A DNA stretch of 20,161 nucleotides. Origin: Puniceicoccales bacterium. Its GTDB lineage: Bacteria; Verrucomicrobiota; Verrucomicrobiia; Opitutales; JAIRKQ01. Positions within the stretch are counted from its first letter, which is position 1. The number at the start of each line of letters is the position of its first letter. This document shows, piece by piece, positions 7,216 through 15,053 of this stretch. The notes below the pieces were generated by a model. The model had not been told where the DNA came from. It ran no database searches and saw nothing but the letters and a program-made list of their open reading frames with translations. The stretch spans positions 1 through 20,161 of the forward strand of contig JAITIO010000011.1 of the NCBI GenBank assembly GCA_031279395.1, given 5' to 3'. Position numbers and translations under genes: made by a program.

Positions 7216-7935
7216 TCATGGAGTGGCAAGTATCGATAGCATGGCACCTTCTGCTACCAATTGTTTGCATGTTGGAAGGTCCATGCCCCGGCTCATCATA
7301 TAGAACATGGTATCATCATCGATGGCGCCGACCGTCGCACCATGGTAACATGTAACATTGCTGTTGGCAATGTGGAGATCGGGACAGCTGATGGCCTGTG
7401 CCTCGTCGGACCATAGTACGCTGCTACTACTTTGCCTTGCATTGCTGTTTTCGGCGATTTCACTGATATTGATTTCCCCATAAAACTCAGAAATTGAGGA
7501 ATCATCCAAAATTGTTTTACTGACAACATTCGATTTTGAGTTCACAGCATCGTGGGTCTGTGAGATAGAAAATTTCTGCCCATCGGAATTTTTACCATAA
7601 AAAAAGCTTCCTATGTTAGAAATTGCCCATTCACCTTTCAGAATAGAATCGACCAAAATGTCGAATTTTTTACAATTTTCCGAAAGAATCACACATTTTA
7701 GCTGGCTAAATTTTTCCAGTTCAAATGTCAGTCGGACGGTGCTTTTACCACAGTCAACGGCCGAAATGATGATGTCCAAACATACTCCTTTGCCTACGCT
7801 AAATTTGGCATTGGAAATATTACTGGAAGGTATGAACAATTTTGCAGGGGTAACGATTTTTTCCCATTGGAGGTGATTGCGGACAACGGATCGCCCGCCT
7901 AAAATTTTATCCATGTGATTTTGAATTATCCTCAT
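7216..7935 (-). CDS. sufD: Short SufD/SufB-like Fe-S cluster assembly protein
   Basis: SufD works with SufB and the ATPase SufC as a scaffold complex for iron-sulfur clusters. The C-terminal half matches the SufB/SufD beta-helix signature: SKTILDDSSISEFYGEI, then ARQSSSSVLWSDEAQA, CPDLHIANSNVTCYHGATVGAIDDD and MFYMMSRGM. The conserved His of CYHGATVG is residue 198. At 239 residues the protein is far shorter than the roughly 400 usual for SufD, and its first 100 residues are poorly conserved, so the N-terminal domain is reduced or lost. I prefer SufD to SufB because of the short length and the HGATVG context, but this is not certain. ATG at 7933-7935; weak ribosome binding site. It lies 40 bases after murF on the same strand and converges with topB. 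No sufB, sufC or sufS is in the window. Confidence 0.8.
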   Translation of the reverse strand: MRIIQNHMDKILGGRSVVRNHLQWEKIVTPAKLFIPSSNISNAKFSVGKGVCLDIIISAVDCGKSTVRLTFELEKFSQLKCVILSENCKKFDILVDSILKGEWAISNIGSFFYGKNSDGQKFSISQTHDAVNSKSNVVSKTILDDSSISEFYGEINISEIAENSNARQSSSSVLWSDEAQAISCPDLHIANSNVTCYHGATVGAIDDDTMFYMMSRGMDLPTCKQLVAEGAMLSILATP

Positions 7936-7975
7936 TTTCTTTGAAGATTTTAAATTATCACTATAATTATTAAAT

Positions 7976-9295
7976 TTAACATATTAAACTTTCCAACCCA
8001 TAGGTGCGATGGCCCTTTAGGTATACAACTCCATGAAAATCTGTCACCGCTTCCATTGCTTGTGACGCCGATGGAAAAACCTTCCAATTGCAATTTATGA
8101 TATCCATTGAAAAATTCGTTGGTTCTCCTATGATGATCACTCCATCATTTTCACGGAGCGGTAAACTTTTAAAAAGGGCAGTATTGTCACCAATCACACC
8201 GTTCCCCACCTCATAGCGGATTAAGGCTCCAATGACAAATAATCGATTGCCATGGGGAAATAATCGATCGAACTGAGCCACGGAATTGGCAAAGGCTATG
8301 GAGTTCGCATTATAGCAATCGACGAAATATGTCCTTGTCGGCGTCGCCATGATTTCTCCGCGCCATTTGGACGGCTTCCACAGATTAATACGCTTTTGAA
8401 TACTAGCCGCATCTATGCCACATTCTAGGGCACAGATACATGCCAGGACAAAATTCTTGACAATTCCTTGACTCATCAGATGAGGCATGGCAAAGGTTAA
8501 ATCTTTTTTACCAAACATTATCGTGACATGCCATTGATCACCTTTCATAGCCATACGGTAGCCCATATCTTCTCCATTTTCTCTGATGACCATGCAGTGA
8601 TCTTGAATTTTTCGACAAGCACTAAACCTCAAGCATTCTTCGGGAAATATTCCATGGCCATTATTTTTTATGGCCCCACGCAATAACTTACTTTTTTCAC
8701 GGGCGATTGTGGATTCATTCCCCATCCCTGACATGTGAATCTTGCCAATTCCTGTCAATATGGCAACATTGGGCACAACAAGCTCCGCCAGCTTATCCAT
8801 TGTACAAATGGCATCGATACCAACTTCGATAACCGCAAAGGCCTCACCATTGGTTATGGTGGCAAGTGTCATGGGCACCCCCCGTTGTCCATTTTTATTT
8901 TCAAGCGTTACATTTTTTTCAACGGCAAGAAGCAACTTTAAAATATCTTTTGTTGTGGTTTTTCCAAAACTTCCAGTGATGGCGATCATTGTACCCCTAA
9001 ACATCGATCGCGCTCGCTTTGCCATTTCTATCATGGCTACATTTGGATCGTCACAAACAAATTGAGGCAGATCAATATCAGGTTTTGGGTGGGAAACAAT
9101 GGTACATGAGGCTCCATTAGTTCTAGCATCTCCGAGAAAAATGTGCCCGTCCCGTAGGTCGGTTAGAGCAACATAGCAATCGCCTGGACATAGCGAACGT
9201 GTGTCAGTGCAAAACCTCGCAATCTGTTTCGGTTTTTTGCCATACAACCAATGGCCAATCGAAGGGATAAAAATAGAATCGATATGTTCTTTCAT
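7976..9295 (-). CDS. murF: UDP-N-acetylmuramoyl-tripeptide--D-alanyl-D-alanine ligase
   Basis: MurF adds D-Ala-D-Ala to UDP-MurNAc-tripeptide with ATP, the last cytoplasmic step of the peptidoglycan peptide. The three Mur ligase domains are in order: an N-terminal domain with TDTRSLCPGDCYVAL and DGHIF, a central ATPase domain with the P-loop ITGSFGKTTTKD and NKNGQRGVPMTL and AVIEVGID, and a C-terminal domain with VDCYNANS and YLKGHRTYGLE. Length is normal (about 440). The ATG at 9293-9295 is chosen; a TTG at 9308-9310 would add five residues, and neither has a good Shine-Dalgarno sequence. It sits between nrdA (72 bases) and sufD (40 bases) on the same strand. Its presence implies that the organism makes, or recently made, peptidoglycan precursors. 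Confidence 0.93.
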   Translation of the reverse strand: MKEHIDSIFIPSIGHWLYGKKPKQIARFCTDTRSLCPGDCYVALTDLRDGHIFLGDARTNGASCTIVSHPKPDIDLPQFVCDDPNVAMIEMAKRARSMFRGTMIAITGSFGKTTTKDILKLLLAVEKNVTLENKNGQRGVPMTLATITNGEAFAVIEVGIDAICTMDKLAELVVPNVAILTGIGKIHMSGMGNESTIAREKSKLLRGAIKNNGHGIFPEECLRFSACRKIQDHCMVIRENGEDMGYRMAMKGDQWHVTIMFGKKDLTFAMPHLMSQGIVKNFVLACICALECGIDAASIQKRINLWKPSKWRGEIMATPTRTYFVDCYNANSIAFANSVAQFDRLFPHGNRLFVIGALIRYEVGNGVIGDNTALFKSLPLRENDGVIIIGEPTNFSMDIINCNWKVFPSASQAMEAVTDFHGVVYLKGHRTYGLESLIC

Positions 9296-9367
9296 TGAAA
9301 TTGATGCCAATTATCCGATTGGTTGCTAAATCCCTAAAATTTCTCCATATGAGTTCCATGTGAAATT

Positions 9368-12300
9368 TTATCTGTTTATCTCATTAAGTTTGGCCAAAGC
9401 ATTCATTACGGCATCGGTACTATCAGCATAATTCGATGGTTGAAAATTATTTATCCCATGATGATTCTCGCAGGAATCAACCATATTCATGCCGGAGAAA
9501 AAACCCGCCGATTTAACATCATAAATCCCTTTGATCCCTTTTTTCCAAGCAATGACAAACATATCCGATAGGGTTTTTAGATTTGGACTTCCCAGGAACA
9601 ACCTCAGAGATTGGGATTGATCGATCCATTTTTGTCGCTGGGCGGCTCCTTCGATGATTGTTTCATTGTCAATCATATAGGCGGTGGAAAACATTTCCCT
9701 TATGGATTCAGGAATTTCATCGATGGCAGCCAATTCACCTTCAAAATACCGAATTTGCTTATGGATTGCTTTATTCCAAATGCCAGATTTTTTCAAAATT
9801 CTTACCAATTCCGGAGAAATAATCATCATTTCATAATTATCGTCCAAACGCTTTGTGAAAACATTTTTCGTCGCCGGGGATAACTCGGGATAGCATCCCA
9901 AAAGACGGGCAATTTTTCTCGTGGGAGAAAAGGCATTTAAGTACGCATTTCTTATGCCATTTTTTCTCACTTTATCCCGCAGGACATCCCAGGATAGCGT
10001 ACCAGCATTTTTATCCTTGGCAAAGTCAAATGGTAACTTCCCCTTTGCCCATTCCGAGGATTCAAATATTTGGCAGGCTCCATATTTTTTTGCCAGTTCG
10101 CATGACTCATTGATCGTTTCGTAGGAAATTATTTCCGCACATTCCTCGCTAAACCTAATGGCTTCTTCGGAATTAAACGAAAGATTTTTGTTGTAGAGTG
10201 CATTTTGTAGCCCCATCATGCCCAATCCGATCGCCCGGTACTTTTTAGCAAATGTTTCAGCAGTCTGTGAAGGGAAAAAATTAGCGTCTATCATCGCATC
10301 CAACGTGCGGGTGGCGACTGCTATCGTATGGCACAGGGCATTTTTATCGAGGGAACCATCCGGAGTTAAATGTTTGTTGATGTCCAATGCTCCCGTGTTG
10401 CACACGGCAGTTTCATCGTAGGTTGTGTTCATGACATGTTCCAGGCACAGCCCAGTCGCGTGAATTGTTCCATTTTTGCACATATTCGCCCGATTACACG
10501 TATCCTTAAACGCAATCTTGGGATATCCCGCCTCAAAAATTCGCTGCATGACTTTTTGCCAAACCTCTCGACACGTTACCATTTTGCCGGAGACCCTACC
10601 TTCCATGACACGTCGTTCCAGCTCTTCATATTTTTTATCAAATTCATCACCGTACAATTCATGTAAACCTCTGGCATCTTCTGAATTAAACAACGTCCAA
10701 TCGGCATCCTGTTGCAGGCGCTCCATGAAAATATCCGGAATCCATAGTACTATTCCAAGGGTATCATCCGGTATGCTTCCATTTACATGCCTTTTACGAT
10801 AGTCTATAAACTCCATTATGTCGCTGTGCCAAATTTCTAGATATGCCGCTCCGCGACCCCTGCGGCGCTCGGTCCCCTGATTTGCAATGGCCAACTGATG
10901 CTGGTGGAGTTGTAGAAATGGTATCACTCCGGGGGCTCGTCCCCTAGTTCCCGAAATTCTTGCACCTTTTTCGCGGACATTGGTCCAAGAACCCGCAATA
11001 CCTCCTCCCCACTTTGCAATGAAAGCATTGTCGGAAATTCCGCGAGTCATGATGCTTTGCATGTTATCCTCAATGTGAAAGACGTAGCTCGACATCATCT
11101 GAGCTTTCGGCGTTCCCGCATAATACAAAGTGGGGGTTGCCAGGCAGAACTTTCTATCTCGCATCAATTTGTAGCATTCGACGACATCGCCTTCGGCATG
11201 TTCTTTGGCGAGAAATGCTCCCATCGCGACACGCATCCAAAGCATCTGGGGGGTTTCTAAAATTCGATTATCAAAATTCCGCATGAAATAGTGATCTTTT
11301 AAACTTTGCAAGGCTATGGCATCAAATTCACGGTCATAGGTGATATCCATGGCCTGAGAAAGCTGTTCAAGGTCATAGTTGAGCATGTCCCTGTGAAGTA
11401 GGTTATCCGCAACGGCTGTTCTGACATATTTTACAAAAGCAACCGCCTGTTTTTCGTTCAAACATTCTAGGCTATCGGTGGTACAATTCCAATCGAATAT
11501 GTCTTCATACAAATAAAGCAATTGTATCCTTGATGCAAATACTGCCAAAACGGGATCTTTTTCTATCAGCCGCTGTGCATTTTTGATGATATAATTTTTT
11601 AATTCCGAAATGCTAACTTCCGACGAAATCCCTTCCTGTAGGGACGACAATATTTCATCGAATGTTAGGTGAGAATCCAGTCCTGCGTTCGCAAATGCTA
11701 TTCGTTTGTGCAACTCCGATCCATCCCACAAAAAGCTATCATCGTCGGCATTCTTTACCACGATAATGGGACCCTGATCCTGGGTTGCTATGTATTCTTT
11801 CTCAATGTCTGACAGCTCCCTCAATTTTGCCCGTTCAGCCCTGTATAAGATATATGCTTCGGCGATCTTATATTCCCCCTGGCGCATCAATTCTTCCTGT
11901 ACGCAATCTTGAACATTTTCAATGTGAATGAACGACAACCCTTCATCCAATATATTCTTTGTCACCGCCTGAGAGATTTTATCGGCCCGCTCGGGGCTTT
12001 GGTGTTGGGAAATAAAAGCCAATTCAACCGCATGTTTTATTTTTTCAATGTTCCATGGAACAACGCTGCCATCTCTTCTGATTAGGCTTAATTTGTGACT
12101 TTCTTTGACTCGCCTATAGTATTCGTTCTCGAACCTACACTTCGCCACAAAGGCATGGGCCATTTCTCTTTTATTATTTCTTACTAAAATTTCTTCAATG
12201 ACGTCATTCACGAGGTCTTGGCTAGGTGGACAGGTTTCCCGTAAGTTGATACAATGACAAACTTGTCTGGTCAACGAAACGACCATTTGTTTGTTTGTGT

Positions 12301-12502
12301 CGTCGAAAATATCGGATTGTCCATTAACCAAGGAAATGTCCACGACCGCCTCTCCGATCTTATCTGCAATTTCTCCAATATTGTAGTACTCACAAACACA
12401 TTCGCTATCATTTTCGACGAGACGTTTCCAATCGAATCGCGGTTTTTCTTCTATGGGAGTACTGATCACGCGTTTTAATTCCAAATTTTTCTGAATGCTC
12501 AT
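9368..12502 (-). CDS. nrdA: Class I ribonucleotide reductase large subunit, divergent at catalytic sites
   Basis: NrdA reduces ribonucleotides to deoxyribonucleotides together with a radical-bearing NrdB. The long N-terminus (about 330 residues) carries ATP-cone-like regions, the clearest being SLIRRDGSVVPWNIEKIKHAVELAF near 139-163; the flanking ones look degenerate. The catalytic barrel is recognisable by CLATPTLYYAGTP, AFIAKWGGGIAGSW, AAYLEIWHSDI, LCLE (Cys686, Glu688), AVCNTGA (Cys701), IGLGMMGLQNALY and RQKWIDQSQSL. By eye-alignment to E. coli numbering, Cys225 is Tyr473, Asn437 is Gly684, Tyr731 is Asp995, the PTA(T/S) loop reads PTRKI, and the C-terminal redox Cys pair is absent. I chose the ATG at 12500-12502 because GGAG lies six bases upstream; an ATG at 12524-12526 would add eight residues. 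No nrdB is adjacent. It may be a paralogue with altered function. Confidence 0.88.
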   Translation of the reverse strand: MSIQKNLELKRVISTPIEEKPRFDWKRLVENDSECVCEYYNIGEIADKIGEAVVDISLVNGQSDIFDDTNKQMVVSLTRQVCHCINLRETCPPSQDLVNDVIEEILVRNNKREMAHAFVAKCRFENEYYRRVKESHKLSLIRRDGSVVPWNIEKIKHAVELAFISQHQSPERADKISQAVTKNILDEGLSFIHIENVQDCVQEELMRQGEYKIAEAYILYRAERAKLRELSDIEKEYIATQDQGPIIVVKNADDDSFLWDGSELHKRIAFANAGLDSHLTFDEILSSLQEGISSEVSISELKNYIIKNAQRLIEKDPVLAVFASRIQLLYLYEDIFDWNCTTDSLECLNEKQAVAFVKYVRTAVADNLLHRDMLNYDLEQLSQAMDITYDREFDAIALQSLKDHYFMRNFDNRILETPQMLWMRVAMGAFLAKEHAEGDVVECYKLMRDRKFCLATPTLYYAGTPKAQMMSSYVFHIEDNMQSIMTRGISDNAFIAKWGGGIAGSWTNVREKGARISGTRGRAPGVIPFLQLHQHQLAIANQGTERRRGRGAAYLEIWHSDIMEFIDYRKRHVNGSIPDDTLGIVLWIPDIFMERLQQDADWTLFNSEDARGLHELYGDEFDKKYEELERRVMEGRVSGKMVTCREVWQKVMQRIFEAGYPKIAFKDTCNRANMCKNGTIHATGLCLEHVMNTTYDETAVCNTGALDINKHLTPDGSLDKNALCHTIAVATRTLDAMIDANFFPSQTAETFAKKYRAIGLGMMGLQNALYNKNLSFNSEEAIRFSEECAEIISYETINESCELAKKYGACQIFESSEWAKGKLPFDFAKDKNAGTLSWDVLRDKVRKNGIRNAYLNAFSPTRKIARLLGCYPELSPATKNVFTKRLDDNYEMMIISPELVRILKKSGIWNKAIHKQIRYFEGELAAIDEIPESIREMFSTAYMIDNETIIEGAAQRQKWIDQSQSLRLFLGSPNLKTLSDMFVIAWKKGIKGIYDVKSAGFFSGMNMVDSCENHHGINNFQPSNYADSTDAVMNALAKLNEINR

Positions 12503-12508
12503 TTTTTG

Positions 12509-12512
12509 CTCC
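12509..12512 (-). promoter_or_regulatory. Shine-Dalgarno GGAG that decides the nrdA start
   Basis: On the minus strand GGAG lies six bases before the ATG at 12500-12502. The alternative upstream ATG at 12524-12526 is preceded by a T-rich stretch without any such motif, so translation more likely begins at MSIQKNLELK. Confidence 0.6.
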
Positions 12513-12660
12513 GTAGGAGGTAACATCTAAAAACAACCACAAACCTTCTACCTCTATTTTCCTATATTTCAAGCTCCGGTTGTAGAAAAAATTTTATCCT
12601 TGGTAAACACTGGTTCAGGAGTCGAACAAGAAACAATTAATTTCCCACCAATTGAACCCT

Positions 12661-14187
12661 TTACCAACAATTAAAGCATAGGGCTACCAACAGCGTAGGG
12701 ATTATGGCTCCCAGAAGTAGATATAGAGGCGAGATTCCACCGATGAAATATTTCGATAAAACATTCTGTCCTGCGGGATTTGGGGCATTAGCTATCACCG
12801 TTAACCCCCCGCCCGTTACAGCCCCCGATAGGACCGCCTTTTGCATGGATGGATTTGTAGAAAATTCAGCAACGAGGGAAGATAAATAGGTTATGGCCGC
12901 ATTATCGTTGAACGCTGTCAAAATTGCAGAACCGACAAACAATTGAAATTCTTTTAAACTCCTTAGTACCGGAGATATCCACCACTCCTGTAACCCTCCA
13001 AAAGTTACCAAGCTAGCTAGAAAAAATCCGACCAAAATGGGAGATTTCAAGCTCACATCATCCTGATATGTTTTTGTAGCTTTTACAAATGCCAGGAAAA
13101 ATAAAAATCCTGCTATTACCAGTACGGGAGTATGCAAATTTAATACCGTCCATGCTAGAAATAGGCAGTGGGTAATGGTAATCACCACTGGAATTGTTCC
13201 ATCACCATCACGCTTTTTATCGACATCTTCGCATTTACTCTGCAACTCGGAAAATTCTTTTCTGAAAATTAAATAGTATATCAGTGTGCTGGCAATAACT
13301 CCCACGATGGCATGCGACCCTAGTAACATAAACACTCGACCAATTGTTAGGTGCCATTTATGTGCAACCATCAATATGGGTGGTGCTGCAAAATGGGTTA
13401 ATGTTCCGCCGACGGAAATATTTACGAACAACAATCCTAGGGTGGCGTAGCATAATTTTTTCGAAGGCCGCAGATCGTAAAATTGTTTTGCAAGCAACAT
13501 AGCCCCTATAGTCATGGCGGCTGGTTCGGTAATAAATGATCCCATGAATGGAGCGAAGGTTAGAATGGATATCCACCAGGCCGCTATTGTCCCTTTTCCC
13601 AGACTAGCAATTCGTCGCAAAATAGACTCTGCAAATGACAAAACCGGGCGTGTGGCCGAAATGGCCATAATAATGACGACAAAAATTGGTTCCGTAAAGC
13701 TCACAACATCATTGAAATAGTGTCCCAGCGCATGCCATCCGAAAAAGATAGCCATGCAGATCAACAGCGGAATTGCCCAAAGCCCAAAAACTGCTTCAAC
13801 CTCTCCAAAAAAATGGCAAACAGTTGCCAAAAAATGTTTGCCCGGTGAATTTTTCGCGTTGGAGTCGGCAATTTTTTTAGACAACACTATGAATTGTGAG
13901 GCGAAGAAAGTATGAATAATTGCGCATAAAAATAGAACCGTTGCGACTAAATTAAATGGGGAAACCCGTATGCGATGTTTCAAAATCCCCCCCAACGAAA
14001 GATTTTTCCCGGCTTCCAGCGCTTGATACTCCTGGAGAGATATGGGAAAATTTATGGTGAAATGGGCGGTAGTATGGGCAATACCGCCCAACAGAATTAA
14101 AAAGAAAAAACAACTTACCGCAAGGATAATAGGAAAAAATTTACTTCGCACAAAACCAACGCTATTATTTTTATATAAAAGTTCCAA
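12661..14187 (-). CDS. Putative Na+/H+ antiporter (PF07399-like membrane protein)
   Basis: This is a polytopic inner membrane protein of 508 residues with about 11-13 hydrophobic helices, the first at about 15-36. Segments such as FVVIIMAISATRPVL, FAPFMGSFITEPAAMTIGAMLLA, NISVGGTLTHFAAPPILMVA and AFNDNAAITYLSSL resemble the putative Na+/H+ antiporter family also found in chlamydiae; the repeated small-residue loops with acidic and Asn/Thr residues fit ion transporters of the IT superfamily. It would exchange Na+ for protons to control cytoplasmic pH or sodium. The frame starts with TTG at 14185-14187 without a visible ribosome binding site; a GTG at residue 13 is an alternative just before the first helix. 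It is divergent from the T3SS operon and lies 158 bases upstream of nrdA on the same strand. Substrate specificity is inferred from family resemblance only. Confidence 0.8.
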   Translation of the reverse strand: MELLYKNNSVGFVRSKFFPIILAVSCFFFLILLGGIAHTTAHFTINFPISLQEYQALEAGKNLSLGGILKHRIRVSPFNLVATVLFLCAIIHTFFASQFIVLSKKIADSNAKNSPGKHFLATVCHFFGEVEAVFGLWAIPLLICMAIFFGWHALGHYFNDVVSFTEPIFVVIIMAISATRPVLSFAESILRRIASLGKGTIAAWWISILTFAPFMGSFITEPAAMTIGAMLLAKQFYDLRPSKKLCYATLGLLFVNISVGGTLTHFAAPPILMVAHKWHLTIGRVFMLLGSHAIVGVIASTLIYYLIFRKEFSELQSKCEDVDKKRDGDGTIPVVITITHCLFLAWTVLNLHTPVLVIAGFLFFLAFVKATKTYQDDVSLKSPILVGFFLASLVTFGGLQEWWISPVLRSLKEFQLFVGSAILTAFNDNAAITYLSSLVAEFSTNPSMQKAVLSGAVTGGGLTVIANAPNPAGQNVLSKYFIGGISPLYLLLGAIIPTLLVALCFNCW

Positions 14188-14266
14188 TGAAAAAATCGAA
14201 AAACACTACATCTTTCAGCAAGAACTAAATGGCCCTGGTGACAATGTAAATATTTATATATTTTTG

Positions 14267-14294
14267 TTGACACAAAATCGATTAAGGGTAAACT
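14267..14294 (+). promoter_or_regulatory. Candidate sigma-70-type promoter of the T3SS translocon operon
   Basis: A perfect -35 TTGACA (14267-14272) is followed after 16 bases by TAAACT (14289-14294), a four-of-six match to the -10 consensus. Transcription would begin around 14301, some 28 bases before the first ATG of the operon. The upstream AT-rich run (14247-14265) could serve as an UP-like element. A perfect palindrome covers the -10 and the expected start. Confidence 0.6.
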
Positions 14295-14306
14295 GATCAC
14301 CCTTAA
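14282..14306. promoter_or_regulatory. Perfect 8-9-8 palindrome over the -10 element, candidate operator
   Basis: TTAAGGGT at 14282-14289 and ACCCTTAA at 14299-14306 are exact inverted copies separated by nine bases. The centre-to-centre distance of 17 bases would leave the half-sites somewhat under two helical turns apart. The site overlaps the -10 element and the likely transcription start, the classical place for repressor binding. If transcription starts upstream of it, the same bases could form an RNA hairpin with an eight-pair stem, but no T-run follows, so a terminator is unlikely. Confidence 0.55.
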
Positions 14307-14328
14307 GGCACGGTAAGGAGTTGATGGA

Positions 14329-15021
14329 ATGGACAGAATTGCCGATGGATGGCAGAAGAAAAATTTCCCACTTTTTTCTTTACCGTTAAAAGTTTGTGGA
14401 GGAGAACGGATGGTTAGTAGTGTAAAAGCAAAGACACGGCGCAAGCCTAAAAATAGTCTGCCACTGGGGGCTAAATTGGACTACAAGGAAGATGTCGATA
14501 GGTTACATGCGAGTATCATGGAAAAAGTAGCCGTTTCGCAGAAAAAGGTTGAAGAAGCTTTAGCTCAGGGCACAAAGTTGGCGAAACAGATACGAAATGT
14601 TTTGGCTGAGCAAGGAAAAATTTTGGCTGCATTGGATAGCAAGCCGGGCGAAGGAAATCCCGTCGTTAAACGTTTAAAGGATAAGCTATCGGGGATCGAC
14701 GACTTAACAAAGCTTGCCCGACAACATGAAATGAGAATTTGTGATAGCCTCGGGCTGACACCGAAAGGTGGTTGGGAACAAGCACTTGCTCACCTTGAAA
14801 AATCAACAAAAGAAGGAAGGACGATGGGAGAGCTTTCAAATATTCTGCTCCGTAAGGATAAAACCGAAGGATCGTCGAACACGAACTACGCAATACCAAA
14901 AAAACTCATCGAAGGTGTGGAGGATAGTTCCGATGCAAGTGTAGGAAAAATTTCTTCCGACGAGCACAATTTGAAAACTTCCGAAAATGTCAAACGGGCA
15001 ATAAAGAAGATGAAAATATAA
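14329..15021 (+). CDS. Lysine-rich helical protein of unknown function, first gene of the T3SS operon
   Basis: No family is recognised. The product (230 residues, or 203 from the inner start) is strongly basic and mostly helical. It has an N-terminal KAKTRRKPKNS segment, an amphipathic coiled-coil-like stretch (about 45-85) and a polar, Ser/Lys-rich C-terminus; there is no signal peptide or membrane helix. Two in-frame starts both have strong ribosome binding sites: AAGGAG eight bases before the ATG at 14329, and GGAGGAG five bases before the ATG at 14410. Its place at the head of a translocon operon suggests a T3SS regulator, a chaperone or a small effector, but this is position-based inference. 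The stop is 32 bases before the 828-residue gene. Confidence 0.7.
   Translation: MDRIADGWQKKNFPLFSLPLKVCGGERMVSSVKAKTRRKPKNSLPLGAKLDYKEDVDRLHASIMEKVAVSQKKVEEALAQGTKLAKQIRNVLAEQGKILAALDSKPGEGNPVVKRLKDKLSGIDDLTKLARQHEMRICDSLGLTPKGGWEQALAHLEKSTKEGRTMGELSNILLRKDKTEGSSNTNYAIPKKLIEGVEDSSDASVGKISSDEHNLKTSENVKRAIKKMKI
14398..14404 (+). promoter_or_regulatory. Second strong Shine-Dalgarno inside the first operon gene
   Basis: GGAGGAG stands five bases before an in-frame ATG at 14410-14412 (MVSSVKAKTRR). The same frame also has AAGGAG (14315-14320) eight bases before the ATG at 14329. Either this is the true start, or two forms that differ by 27 residues are made. Confidence 0.55.
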
Positions 15022-15053
15022 CGAGTGTTAATTTCAATGATGGGAGGGTAGGT

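Noticed and set aside
12527..12660. GTTCAGGAGTCGAAC-like string that recalls a tRNA T-arm, and short inverted repeats TTCTAC/GTAGAA
   Set aside because: No acceptor stem, anticodon arm or D-arm fits around it, and the inverted repeat is six bases with a long loop. I also looked for an NrdR box before nrdA and found none.
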